Positions 15,819-23,219 of a stretch of DNA of 29,252 nucleotides are shown piece after piece. Location: contig JAEWWJ010000061.1 of assembly GCA_023396415.1 (NCBI GenBank), forward strand, positions 1-29,252, in the 5' to 3' direction. Within the stretch, counting starts at the first letter, position 1. Every line of letters starts with the position of its first letter. The stretch comes from Bacteroidota bacterium. GTDB lineage: Bacteria; Bacteroidota; Bacteroidia; Bacteroidales; F082. The notes under the pieces are model-generated. The model saw nothing but the letters and a program-made list of their open reading frames with translations, was not told the DNA's origin and searched no databases. Both the position numbers and the translations under genes were made by a program.

Positions 15819-16338
15819 GGTTCGGGTTTTATATCCAACGTTTCCGAAACGGTAAAAGTATGATTTTATTTGGGGATGGTTCACAAAGTTTGCATCGTAT
15901 TGCAACCTGTTCTTATCCTCCGGTTGGACAGGCTGCAAAAAGTGATTCATCAAGAAACCTTTGGTTTTCAACCTAAAACAAAATAATTCATTCAAGAAAA
16001 TGATAAAATTATCGCTTTTATTTTGTTACTTTCGCTACTGAAATGACATTGAAACCCGCCAATTGTTGTTCTTTTGGGACGATATTCCAAAAAATGGAAT
16101 TATTATGTAGGATTTCAGAGTTTTACTTTGGTTAAACAGCTTTATATCAGTTATATACAATATTTGGGAACAATTTAGGTATTGTTTTTTACTGAATAAC
16201 TCAACCCTGAACCCTCGACTTTTTTCGCCGGCAAACACTACAAACAATCGCACACGGCACAAAAGGTTTATAGGATGATACTTGAAAACCAAAATAATTC
16301 ATTTTTGAAACAACACTACACTTAAAAAACATAGCAAT
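15819..16338. other. Intergenic or kinase N-terminal region between divergent genes
   Basis: If the kinase starts at the GTG at 15818 this is a 520-base gap; with the ATG at 15950 it is about 390 bases. It is AT-rich and must hold the divergent start signals of the kinase and the LruC-type gene, yet I find no clean TAnnTTTG element for either. A tandem AACCCTG/AACCCTC with TCGACTTTTTT at 16202-16226 resembles the TTTCGAC repeat and T-run upstream of ftsX. No credible small gene was seen. Confidence 0.4.
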
Positions 16339-16893
16339 ATGAAACAGCTCCTTCAAAACAAAAAAGATCTTCTTTTGCTCAGTTTCTTGTCGGTATTTCA
16401 GTTGATACAAGCACAAGTCATCTTTGAGGAAAATTTTAGCTATCCCGTTGGTAGTCTGTTGACCAACCAAGGCTGTTCAGAACACAGCGGCAACGGAAGC
16501 AATGCCATCAAGGTGACGGCCTCTACCATCAGCTATGCAGGCTACCTTTCTTCGGGAATCGGCAACGAGATAGAGCATACCAAATCAGGTCAAGATGTGA
16601 ACAAAACTTTTGATGAAAAGGAATCAGGCGTAGTGTATGTCTCTTTTCTCACAAAGGTTTCTGAGGCCTCCTCAAGTGGGGATTACTTTTTCCACCTTGG
16701 TAAAACAAACATAGGAACTGATTTCAGGGCCAGGATTTTCGTGAAACGCAGCACCAACAACAAGCTGGCTTTTGGTATTGCACAAAGCAGTACATCACCA
16801 AATTACAGCGACTTCATTTACGATTTAAACATCACCTATCTTGTGGTTTTAAAGTTTCACTTTGTGGCCGGTTCTGGAAACGATTATTCATAA
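16339..16893 (+). CDS. Segment 1 of the interrupted gene: signal peptide and LamG-like domain
   Basis: The 184-residue piece before the first TAA. Residues 1-25 are a signal peptide (LLLLSFLSVFQLIQAQ). The rest begins VIFEENFSYPVGSLL and continues with VVYVSFLTKVSEASSSGDYFFHLG and ITYLVVLKFHFVAGSGND, the strand pattern of a concanavalin/LamG-like jelly roll found in many secreted Bacteroidota proteins. The domain is cut before its last strands, which resume in frame after the stop (IIINPAVNGAEPSSGW). If only this piece is made it would be an exported, incomplete domain. Confidence 0.55.
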   Translation: MKQLLQNKKDLLLLSFLSVFQLIQAQVIFEENFSYPVGSLLTNQGCSEHSGNGSNAIKVTASTISYAGYLSSGIGNEIEHTKSGQDVNKTFDEKESGVVYVSFLTKVSEASSSGDYFFHLGKTNIGTDFRARIFVKRSTNNKLAFGIAQSSTSPNYSDFIYDLNITYLVVLKFHFVAGSGNDYS

Positions 16894-17484
16894 ATTATTA
16901 TTAATCCGGCAGTGAATGGTGCAGAGCCAAGTAGCGGATGGATTGAAAATACCGACATTTCCGGCACTGATCTCGGTGCTGTTGGATCGGTGGCTTTGCG
17001 CCAAGGTTCAAATTCAAATGAACCGGTGTTGAAGCTCGATGGCATTCGTATTGCAAGCAGCTGGGCAGGAATTGCCGGCAGCGGAACACCTCCCGCATTG
17101 ACCATTAACCCCAACACCCTTTCCGGATTTAATTACACGGTGATGTCGGGCCCATCTGCCGAACAAAGTTTTACTGTCAGCGGTAGTAACCTGAGCGGAA
17201 ACATCATTGTAGCGCCGCCTTCAACCTTTGAAGTATCTACCGGAACGGGAAGCTCGTTTGTTCCAACCAATCCCATTCTTCTTACGCCCTCATCGGGAAC
17301 AGTATCCAACCAAACCATTTATGTCAGGTTGAAAGCCGGGTTGCCCGTTGGAAATTACGACAACCAAACCATCTTGGTTAGCACCTCAGGAGCCTCGGCC
17401 CAAAATGTAGATTGCAGTGGAAAAGTTAACCCGCTGCCCGAGCCTGCCAACCATGCCGGCAGTTTTACGGCCATGGCCAAATAA
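16894..17484 (+). CDS. Segment 2 of the interrupted gene: end of LamG-like domain and beta-sandwich domain
   Basis: An in-frame open stretch between the two TAA codons, with the first ATG at 16912. It holds the last LamG-like strands (EPVLKLDGIRIASSW), then a complete Bacteroidota extracellular beta-sandwich beginning LTINPNTLSGFNYTVMSGPS and running through EQSFTVSGSNLSGNI, FEVSTGTGSSF and VRLKAGLPVGNYDN to the CSGKV end. It stops at the beginning of the Fn3-like domain (NHAGSFTAMAK). There is no signal peptide or promoter of its own, so independent expression is doubtful. Confidence 0.4.
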   Translation: MIINPAVNGAEPSSGWIENTDISGTDLGAVGSVALRQGSNSNEPVLKLDGIRIASSWAGIAGSGTPPALTINPNTLSGFNYTVMSGPSAEQSFTVSGSNLSGNIIVAPPSTFEVSTGTGSSFVPTNPILLTPSSGTVSNQTIYVRLKAGLPVGNYDNQTILVSTSGASAQNVDCSGKVNPLPEPANHAGSFTAMAK

Positions 17485-19710
17485 AAAACCCAAATCATTG
17501 TTAATTGGAGCGATGCCGTTCCTTCCGCCACAGGCTATCTGATCAAAGGTAGCGCAGTTGGCTTCTCTTCAATCAATGCTCCCACAGATGGTATTGCCGA
17601 AAGCAACAGCCTTTTGGTGCGCAATGTGGCCGCCGGTTCAGAAAGCTACACCTTTACCGGACTCACCGCCGACAAAGAATACTATTTTCAAATTTTCGCC
17701 TACAACGGAACGGGTTCCAATATCAATTACAAAACTGAGCCTAATGCCCCACAAGCCCAAGCTACTACTTTCGGCAATCCAAATGTGGTAGAAGTTATCG
17801 TTCCTCAATATATTCAGGGCGTACGCGAACCTAACAATCAACGTGTTCCTTTTGCTTACCGCTTGAAGTTGCTCAATCTGAATCCCAACACCACTTACAG
17901 GTACATTAACCAAGTTGTGATGGCTTCCGATGGTGAAGATTTTCCGGGAGCAGCCAACAGCATTTACGTTCAACCCGACAATTCATTTGTGCGCACAGCC
18001 AACGCATCCTTATCAATGCCGGGCCATTACGGTGAATTTACAATTGATGCCATAGGCAGCTATACAGGCTGGTTTATTACCGAGCCCACCGGCAATGACA
18101 GGTTCAACGCCGGAAACGAACTGTTTGTGCGCTTGCGCCTGAACAATGGAAACAACGGTACGGCGGCGGTTACTTTTCTTACCACTACAAGTCCAATCAC
18201 TGTGTTGGGATTTGGGACAGATGCCAACAGCAAAAAAGGAACGGCTGTAAGAGCTGAATCGGATGCTACTCCAAAGAATTTTGTATTTCTTTATGACAAT
18301 GCTATTGGCACCAGACGTCCCCTTTTGGAAACCAGCATCGAAACTACCGGCGCCGATTATTCGACCACGAGTATTGCTCCATTTTACCGACAAAAAGTTA
18401 CCGGCAAAAATGGGGCATGGGGAGGGATTCTTCCCAACGTCAACAGCAATAGTGTGCTGCTTATCGAAGAGCGGGCATTGGCCGATGGCGGCATTGTGAA
18501 CACCAAAACATCGGCCAACGGAATGTGGGGAACTACCAATACTGTAAATCCGAGAGGTGGCATCGAAGAGGTTTTGGTCATCACCATGGGTCAAGTTCCG
18601 CTCACCGCTAAGAACGACGAAACCAACACGCTGATTAACGAACCCATTTCCATTGATATTTTAGCGAAAGATATTGTTAGCTCATCAGCACTGAACCCTT
18701 CAAGTTTGAGCTTTGTTGCGGGTTCGGGCCCCAATCCTACCACTCAGGGATCGTTTGGTCTCAACGCCGCCTTAGGAACCGTTACCTTTACTCCTGTAAA
18801 TGGTTTTATCGGCGCAGTTTCCATCGCCTATCGCCTGTGCGATTTGAATACCTTCTGCGATACGGCAACGATTACAGTGAATGTGATTGTTGGCCTCACC
18901 AACTTTTACCCGGCTTTAGGTCCCGACACTTTGGCTTTTGAAGATTTATGGCCCGGTAAAGGCGACTATGATTTCAACGACTTGGTGATTGATTACCAAT
19001 TTGAGTTGACTTCCAATCCTACTAACTTTATCGAACAAATCAAATGTACTTTCACCCTTCAAGCTTATGGAGCATCGTTTGAAAACGGTTTCGGATTCCA
19101 GCTCGCGGGCAACATTGATCCTTTTGACCTTACCGTTTCGGGATATAGTCTTACTGAAAACTATATCACGCTCGAAGCCAACGGAACAGAAGCCGACCAA
19201 ACGAAACCTACAATTATTGTTTTCGACAATGCATTTGGTTTAATGCCTCATCCCGGAATGGGAATCGGGGTGAATACTGAGACGAATGCCCCTTATGTTG
19301 ATCCTGTTACGTTCACGGTTTTGATCAACTTTAAACCAAACGCCTATACTTACAACGATATTGACATTGCCAATTTCAATCCTTTTTTGATTGTAAACAA
19401 AAACCGTTCGGTAGAGATACATTTACCAAATTTTGCGCCTACTGCACTGGCCGATATTGGTGTTTTTGGCACAGGAGAAGACAGCAGCGATCCCAACAGC
19501 GGCAGGTTTTATCTGACGGATACGAACCTGCCATGGGCGATCAATATTTATAAGAAATTTGACTACCCGATTGAAAAGCAAGAGGTACTTTGGGTATATT
19601 CTAAATTTGCCGAGTGGGCGATGAGCGGTGGCGCGCAGTTTCCCGATTGGTACAAAAACCTGAGTGGATACCGCAACAGCAGTTTGATTTATGTGAAACC
19701 GGGCAGATAG
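17485..19710 (+). CDS. Segment 3 of the interrupted gene: Fn3-like and LruC/DUF4842 part
   Basis: The in-frame stretch of 741 codons after the second TAA; the first usable start is the TTG at 17614. It opens inside an Fn3-like domain (IIVNWSDAVPSATGYLIKG, GLTADKEYYFQIFAYNGTGS), then about 230 residues without a family I know (VPQYIQGVREPNNQR, GYFTEPT-like strands), a cadherin-like/Big linker (NDETNTLINEPISIDIL, GTVTFTPVNGFIG) and the LruC/DUF4842 region starting LAFEDLWPGKGDYDFNDLVI. The acidic DYDFND motif suggests calcium binding. It ends SLIYVKPGR with no sorting signal, as is usual for LruC-domain proteins, which are surface or exported lipoprotein-like proteins first described in Leptospira. 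Confidence 0.55.
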   Translation, partial: KTQIIVNWSDAVPSATGYLIKGSAVGFSSINAPTDGIAESNSLLVRNVAAGSESYTFTGLTADKEYYFQIFAYNGTGSNINYKTEPNAPQAQATTFGNPNVVEVIVPQYIQGVREPNNQRVPFAYRLKLLNLNPNTTYRYINQVVMASDGEDFPGAANSIYVQPDNSFVRTANASLSMPGHYGEFTIDAIGSYTGWFITEPTGNDRFNAGNELFVRLRLNNGNNGTAAVTFLTTTSPITVLGFGTDANSKKGTAVRAESDATPKNFVFLYDNAIGTRRPLLETSIETTGADYSTTSIAPFYRQKVTGKNGAWGGILPNVNSNSVLLIEERALADGGIVNTKTSANGMWGTTNTVNPRGGIEEVLVITMGQVPLTAKNDETNTLINEPISIDILAKDIVSSSALNPSSLSFVAGSGPNPTTQGSFGLNAALGTVTFTPVNGFIGAVSIAYRLCDLNTFCDTATITVNVIVGLTNFYPALGPDTLAFEDLWPGKGDYDFNDLVIDYQFELTSNPTNFIEQIKCTFTLQAYGASFENGFGFQLAGNIDPFDLTVSGYSLTENYITLEANGTEADQTKPTIIVFDNAFGLMPHPGMGIGVNTETNAPYVDPVTFTVLINFKPNAYTYNDIDIANFNPFLIVNKNRSVEIHLPNFAPTALADIGVFGTGEDSSDPNSGRFYLTDTNLPWAINIYKKFDYPIEKQEVLWVYSKFAEWAMSGGAQFPDWYKNLSGYRNSSLIYVKPGR

Positions 19711-19774
19711 ATTGTTATGTTCTTTGTTCAGGGCTTTGCAAAAAAGCTTCTTTGTGCTTTGAAATAAAACGCAT

Positions 19775-19807
19775 AAAAAAGACCGTCTGAAAAGACGGTC
19801 TTTTTTT
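19775..19807. terminator. Bidirectional intrinsic terminator
   Basis: GACCGTCT (19781-19788), loop GAAA, AGACGGTC (19793-19800), preceded by six A and followed by seven T. With the A/T arms the stem reaches 14 bp. It lies between the convergent LruC-type gene (stop at 19710) and the EF-G2 gene (stop at 19827) and has U-tracts in both directions. Confidence 0.95.
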
Positions 19808-19826
19808 ATGTGCCTCAGAAAAAGCA

Positions 19827-21962
19827 TTAATCTTCTTCTTTGAGTTTCTCTTCGTATTCCTTGAGCAGTTTGGATTGAACATCGCCGGGAACTTGAGCAT
19901 ATTCGGCATATTTCATGGTGAATGTACCGCGGCCACTGGTGATGGCACTGAGTGAGGTGCTGTAACGATCCATTTCCGAAAGTGGCACTTTAGCATTGAT
20001 AATTTGATATTTACCATCGGCATCCATGCCCATGATCACAGCGCGGCGGCCTTGAAGATCGGTCATAACGGCACCCATCATATCTTCGGGCATCCTTACG
20101 GCGATATCATAAATAGGTTCCATAATTTTTGGACCTGCGTTTTTAAAGGCATTAATAAAAGCATGACGACCGGCCAATTTAAACGAAATTTCATTGGAAT
20201 CAACGGGGTGCATCTTTCCATCATACACATAAACGATGATGTCGCGGGCATATGAACCGGTAAGTGGACCTTCTTCTAAACGCTCCATAACGCCTTTCAG
20301 GATGGCAGGCATGAAACGTGCATCAATTGAGCCTCCAACTATACAATTGTTGAAAATAAGCTTTCCACCCCAGTTGAGGTTGTGTTCTTCTTTGCCTCTG
20401 ACAGGGAAATCGGTAGGATCTTTATAGCCTTCAAAATAAGGCTGAATCATCAAATGTACTTCGCCAAACTGACCCGAGCCACCGGATTGTTTTTTGTGAC
20501 GGTAATCGGCTCTCGCTGCTTTGGTGATGGTTTCGCGGTAGGGTATTTTTGGAGAAAAGAATTCAGCATCAATTTTAAACACATGATCGAGATACCATTT
20601 CACGGTATTCAGGTGGTATTCGCCTTGGCATTTGATGATCAGCTGGCGCAGCTCGCGTGATAGGCCGGCATGGAAAGTAGGATCAATGCGGTGCATATCT
20701 TGCAAAATGCTTCCCAGTTTTTCGTCGTCGGTAGAGCTGGCGGCCTTTACGGCAATGGTGAAAATAGGTTCGGGATAAACGATGGGTTCGAAACCTTCGT
20801 CGGAGAATTTAGCGTCAATAAGTGTGTCGTTGGCTCTTACATCTTTCAGTTTGATGGTAACAGCAATGTCACCGGCCATGACGCGGTCAATTTTTTCACG
20901 ATTTTTGCCGTTAACGATCAGCAGTTGCGAGATGCGTTCTTTGTTTCCTGTGCGGGGATTGATTAAATCCTGGCCTTCGTATATTTCGCCGCCATATACT
21001 TTTATCAATGAAACTTCGCCAAGATGTTGTTCGTTGGCCAATTTAAAGATGAACAAGGCTGGCGGATCGGTTGGAAGACAGCGAAATTCTTTTCCATTGG
21101 TGAGTTTGCGCGGAGCAACGCAGCTGGGGCAGGGACTGGTATAAACAATGAAATCCATCAAACGATAAACGCCAACGCCGTGTTTGGAAGCGCCACAGAA
21201 AACAGGAAATACGCCTCTGTTGATCATGCCCAACTTAATCCCTTTTCTTACTTCATCCAGATCGAGACTGTCGGTTTCAAAATATTTTTCCATTAAGGTT
21301 TCATCACCTTCAGCTGCATTTTCAATCAAACTACGGTGTAATTTTTCGGCCTTTTCCATCTCTTCAGCAGGGATGTCAAGAATGTCGGGAGCTCCACCAC
21401 CATGTTTAAAGACAAGCATTTTCATCAACATCAAATCAATAATGCTGTCGAAGCCTTCGCCGGTTTTAACAGGATACTGTGCCAAGGTAACTTTGTCGCC
21501 GTAATAATCTTTGAGCTGACGAACGGATTCGTCGAAGTTGGCGTTGTGGTGATCGAGTTGATTGATAAAGAAAACAACCGGAATATTGGCTTTTTCGGCT
21601 TGCCTCCAAGCGTTTTCGGTAGTTGCCTCAACACCATTTTGACCGTTAACAGTAAAAATGGCAGTATCGGCCACACTAAGTGCAGCAAGGATTTCACCGG
21701 AATAATCACTGAATCCCGGAGCGTCGAGGATATTTATTTTTTTTCCTTCATGAAGGGTGTATAACAAGGAAGTATTGACAGAAATCTGTCGTTCTGTTTC
21801 AATTGGACGATAGTCAGAAACAGTATTTTTATCGTCAACAGTGCCTTTACGATTAATGACCTTGCCTTCAAAAAGCATGTTTTCTGACAAGGTCGTTTTA
21901 CCCGATTTGGCTGCACCGATCAGGGCAATGTTTCTGATCTCATCTGTTTGGTAAATTTTCAT
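19827..21962 (-). CDS. EF-G2-type elongation factor paralogue
   Basis: A 711-residue five-domain translation factor of the EF-G family. The P-loop GAAKSGKT is at 16-23, the G4 motif reads NQLD (134-137), domains II-III follow, and the C-terminal half has IPYRETITKAARADYRHKKQ and GGSGQFGEVHL, close to what I recall of the Bacteroides EF-G2 protein. The G3 motif is DAPGF (80-84) rather than DTPGH, so the histidine that activates water in translational GTPases is replaced by Phe, and the switch I RGITI is RQISV. This fits the EF-G2 type, reported to support translocation without GTP hydrolysis during starvation. A canonical fusA should exist elsewhere. The gene has its own -7 element and a strong terminator. 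Confidence 0.93.
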   Translation of the reverse strand: MKIYQTDEIRNIALIGAAKSGKTTLSENMLFEGKVINRKGTVDDKNTVSDYRPIETERQISVNTSLLYTLHEGKKINILDAPGFSDYSGEILAALSVADTAIFTVNGQNGVEATTENAWRQAEKANIPVVFFINQLDHHNANFDESVRQLKDYYGDKVTLAQYPVKTGEGFDSIIDLMLMKMLVFKHGGGAPDILDIPAEEMEKAEKLHRSLIENAAEGDETLMEKYFETDSLDLDEVRKGIKLGMINRGVFPVFCGASKHGVGVYRLMDFIVYTSPCPSCVAPRKLTNGKEFRCLPTDPPALFIFKLANEQHLGEVSLIKVYGGEIYEGQDLINPRTGNKERISQLLIVNGKNREKIDRVMAGDIAVTIKLKDVRANDTLIDAKFSDEGFEPIVYPEPIFTIAVKAASSTDDEKLGSILQDMHRIDPTFHAGLSRELRQLIIKCQGEYHLNTVKWYLDHVFKIDAEFFSPKIPYRETITKAARADYRHKKQSGGSGQFGEVHLMIQPYFEGYKDPTDFPVRGKEEHNLNWGGKLIFNNCIVGGSIDARFMPAILKGVMERLEEGPLTGSYARDIIVYVYDGKMHPVDSNEISFKLAGRHAFINAFKNAGPKIMEPIYDIAVRMPEDMMGAVMTDLQGRRAVIMGMDADGKYQIINAKVPLSEMDRYSTSLSAITSGRGTFTMKYAEYAQVPGDVQSKLLKEYEEKLKEED

Positions 21963-22006
21963 ATAATTCTCTGTTTAATTAACACTTAAGCTATCAATAA
22001 AGGGAG

Positions 22007-22014
22007 CAAATTTA
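22007..22014 (-). promoter_or_regulatory. -7 element of the EF-G2 gene
   Basis: The minus strand reads TAAATTTG, an exact TAnnTTTG match, with a T-rich tract (TTTTTTTGTTTGG) at the -33 region. Transcription would start near 22000, about 38 bases before the ATG at 21962. No starvation-specific operator can be recognised. Confidence 0.5.
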
Positions 22015-22196
22015 ATCATTTCGGCCAAACAAAAAAACCTTGATTCTTATTTAAACTGATGCTGAATAAGCCCCGAAATTCTACTCGAACAACAACCGTA
22101 TTAGAGTGTATTTGTAATCATAACGCAGGCTTTGGACGGGTATTGCTGCATTTTTAAAATACCTGATTCACTGTTTGGCGAGGCTTTGTCATTTGG

Positions 22197-23171
22197 CTAT
22201 AAGGCTTCAATTTGAGCCTTAATGCTTTTCCAACGGGCAGTATCCATTTTTGGACCTATTACTTCAACCACATTTCCGGCTAAGATAGAACCGATTTTTC
22301 CTGATTTAACCAAGTCAAATCCTTGAAGGTAGCCGTAAAGAAAACCTGCTGCAAACAAATCGCCGGCTCCGGTGGTGTCGTTGGCGGTTGCTTTGATGGC
22401 ATCAACTTTTGCTTCTGCCGTCCTGCTTTTTATCAACGAACCTTTGGCTCCTACCTTCACAATGGCCAGCTCGCATTTTTCGGCCAATGCCAGCAGTGCC
22501 TTTTCGGGCTCTTGTTGGGTAAAGGCTTTGGCTTCGTCTTCGTTGGCAAAAACGATGTCAACATAATTGGTGAGTAAATTTTCGAGCAAAGGCAAATTGG
22601 CTTCAACCACATTGTAGCTGGCCAGGTCGAGAACAATTTTTAGTCCGCTTTCCTTGGCCAATTGCATGGCTTTACGCAGGAGTGCCTCATTTTGAACAAG
22701 ATATCCTTCAACATAGAGGTAGTCATATCCCTCGAAAAGTGATTTGCTGAGGTGTTTGTCTGAAAGCTCGATGGCAGCACCCAAGTAAGTAGCAAAGGTA
22801 CGCTCGCCATCTTGGGTGATCATGCCGTTGGCTATGCCGGTAGGTGTGTTGCTGGTAAATAAGATGGGTTTAATGTTGGCCTGCTGCATATCGCTGCGAA
22901 AGAAATCACCTGTGGCATCGTTTCCTACGTGACCAATAAATGCTGTTTCCATGCCTAAGATAGCCAACCCGTGAATGGTGTTGGCCGCTGAGCCGCCGGA
23001 AGCTTTTGATTTTGCAAGATTTTGAGTGGTTGTTTCCACACGAGCTGATGTTGCGCCATCAACCAATTGCATACTGCCTTTGGGTAAGTTGAGCGCTGTA
23101 AGTAATGCCTCATCCTCTACCAAAGTGAGGATGTCAACCAGAGCATTACCAATACCTAGTACTTTTGTCAT
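22197..23171 (-). CDS. PfkB-family carbohydrate/nucleoside kinase
   Basis: A 324-residue cytoplasmic kinase of the ribokinase/PfkB fold that transfers phosphate from ATP to a sugar or nucleoside hydroxyl. The N-terminal substrate-side glycine motif is GGSAANT (59-65) and the C-terminal signature is DTTGAGDLFAAGFLYG with the catalytic Asp at 271. FEGYDYLYVEGYLVQN and the adenosine-kinase-like start VLGIGNALVDIL are typical of the adenosine kinase/sugar kinase group annotated in Bacteroidota, but the substrate is not determinable. The ATG at 23171 lies two bases after a 13-bp inverted repeat that brackets its -7 element. About 230 bases separate it from the EF-G2 gene on the same strand, which has its own promoter. 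Confidence 0.92.
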   Translation of the reverse strand: MTKVLGIGNALVDILTLVEDEALLTALNLPKGSMQLVDGATSARVETTTQNLAKSKASGGSAANTIHGLAILGMETAFIGHVGNDATGDFFRSDMQQANIKPILFTSNTPTGIANGMITQDGERTFATYLGAAIELSDKHLSKSLFEGYDYLYVEGYLVQNEALLRKAMQLAKESGLKIVLDLASYNVVEANLPLLENLLTNYVDIVFANEDEAKAFTQQEPEKALLALAEKCELAIVKVGAKGSLIKSRTAEAKVDAIKATANDTTGAGDLFAAGFLYGYLQGFDLVKSGKIGSILAGNVVEVIGPKMDTARWKSIKAQIEAL

Positions 23172-23172
23172 T

Positions 23173-23206
23173 GCCTATTTTTGCTGCAAATGTAGCAAAA
23201 ATAGGC
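23173..23206. promoter_or_regulatory. 13-bp inverted repeat around the pfkB-family promoter
   Basis: GCCTATTTTTGCT (23173-23185) and AGCAAAAATAGGC (23194-23206) are perfect inverted copies with an eight-base spacer. On the minus strand the spacer plus one base of the arm is TACATTTG (23187-23194), an exact -7 element, so the predicted start is near 23180 and the ATG at 23171. It also lies 13 bases past the stop of the giant protein gene. It could be an operator, a 3' hairpin of the upstream mRNA, or both. Confidence 0.6.
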
Positions 23207-23219
23207 GATGAGATCAGTG

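Larger units (their letters stand above)
16339..19710 (+). pseudogene. LruC-domain multidomain surface protein, interrupted by two in-frame TAA codons
   Basis: A single reading frame of 1,123 codons from the ATG at 16339 to a TAG at 19708-19710, broken only by TAA at 16891-16893 and TAA at 17482-17484. There is no frameshift: all three segments are in the same frame and the protein sequence reads continuously across both stops. The joined product would be about 1,120 residues: signal peptide, LamG-like domain, a Bacteroidota beta-sandwich repeat domain, an Fn3-like domain and a C-terminal LruC/DUF4842 region, with no T9SS sorting domain at the end. TAA is a normal terminator for at least six other genes in this window, so codon reassignment is unlikely. 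The simplest reading is recent inactivation by two nonsense mutations; readthrough or base-calling errors are the alternatives. Confidence 0.8.

Noticed and set aside
16891..17484. Reassignment of TAA to a sense codon explaining the two in-frame stops
   Set aside because: TAA terminates several intact genes in the window (the EF-G2 gene, the sensor kinase, the endonuclease/exonuclease/phosphatase gene, blaI, blaR1-like, mscS-like, the giant protein), with no conserved protein continuing past them.
18013..18594. Minus-strand open frame of 193 codons
   Set aside because: It is antisense to the LruC-type frame and its translation looks like a shadow; the plus-strand frame has recognisable domains on both sides.
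22139..22163. GGTATT...AATACC inverted repeat as terminator of the PfkB-family gene
   Set aside because: Only six base pairs, a 13-base loop and no T-tract on the minus strand downstream; too weak to support.
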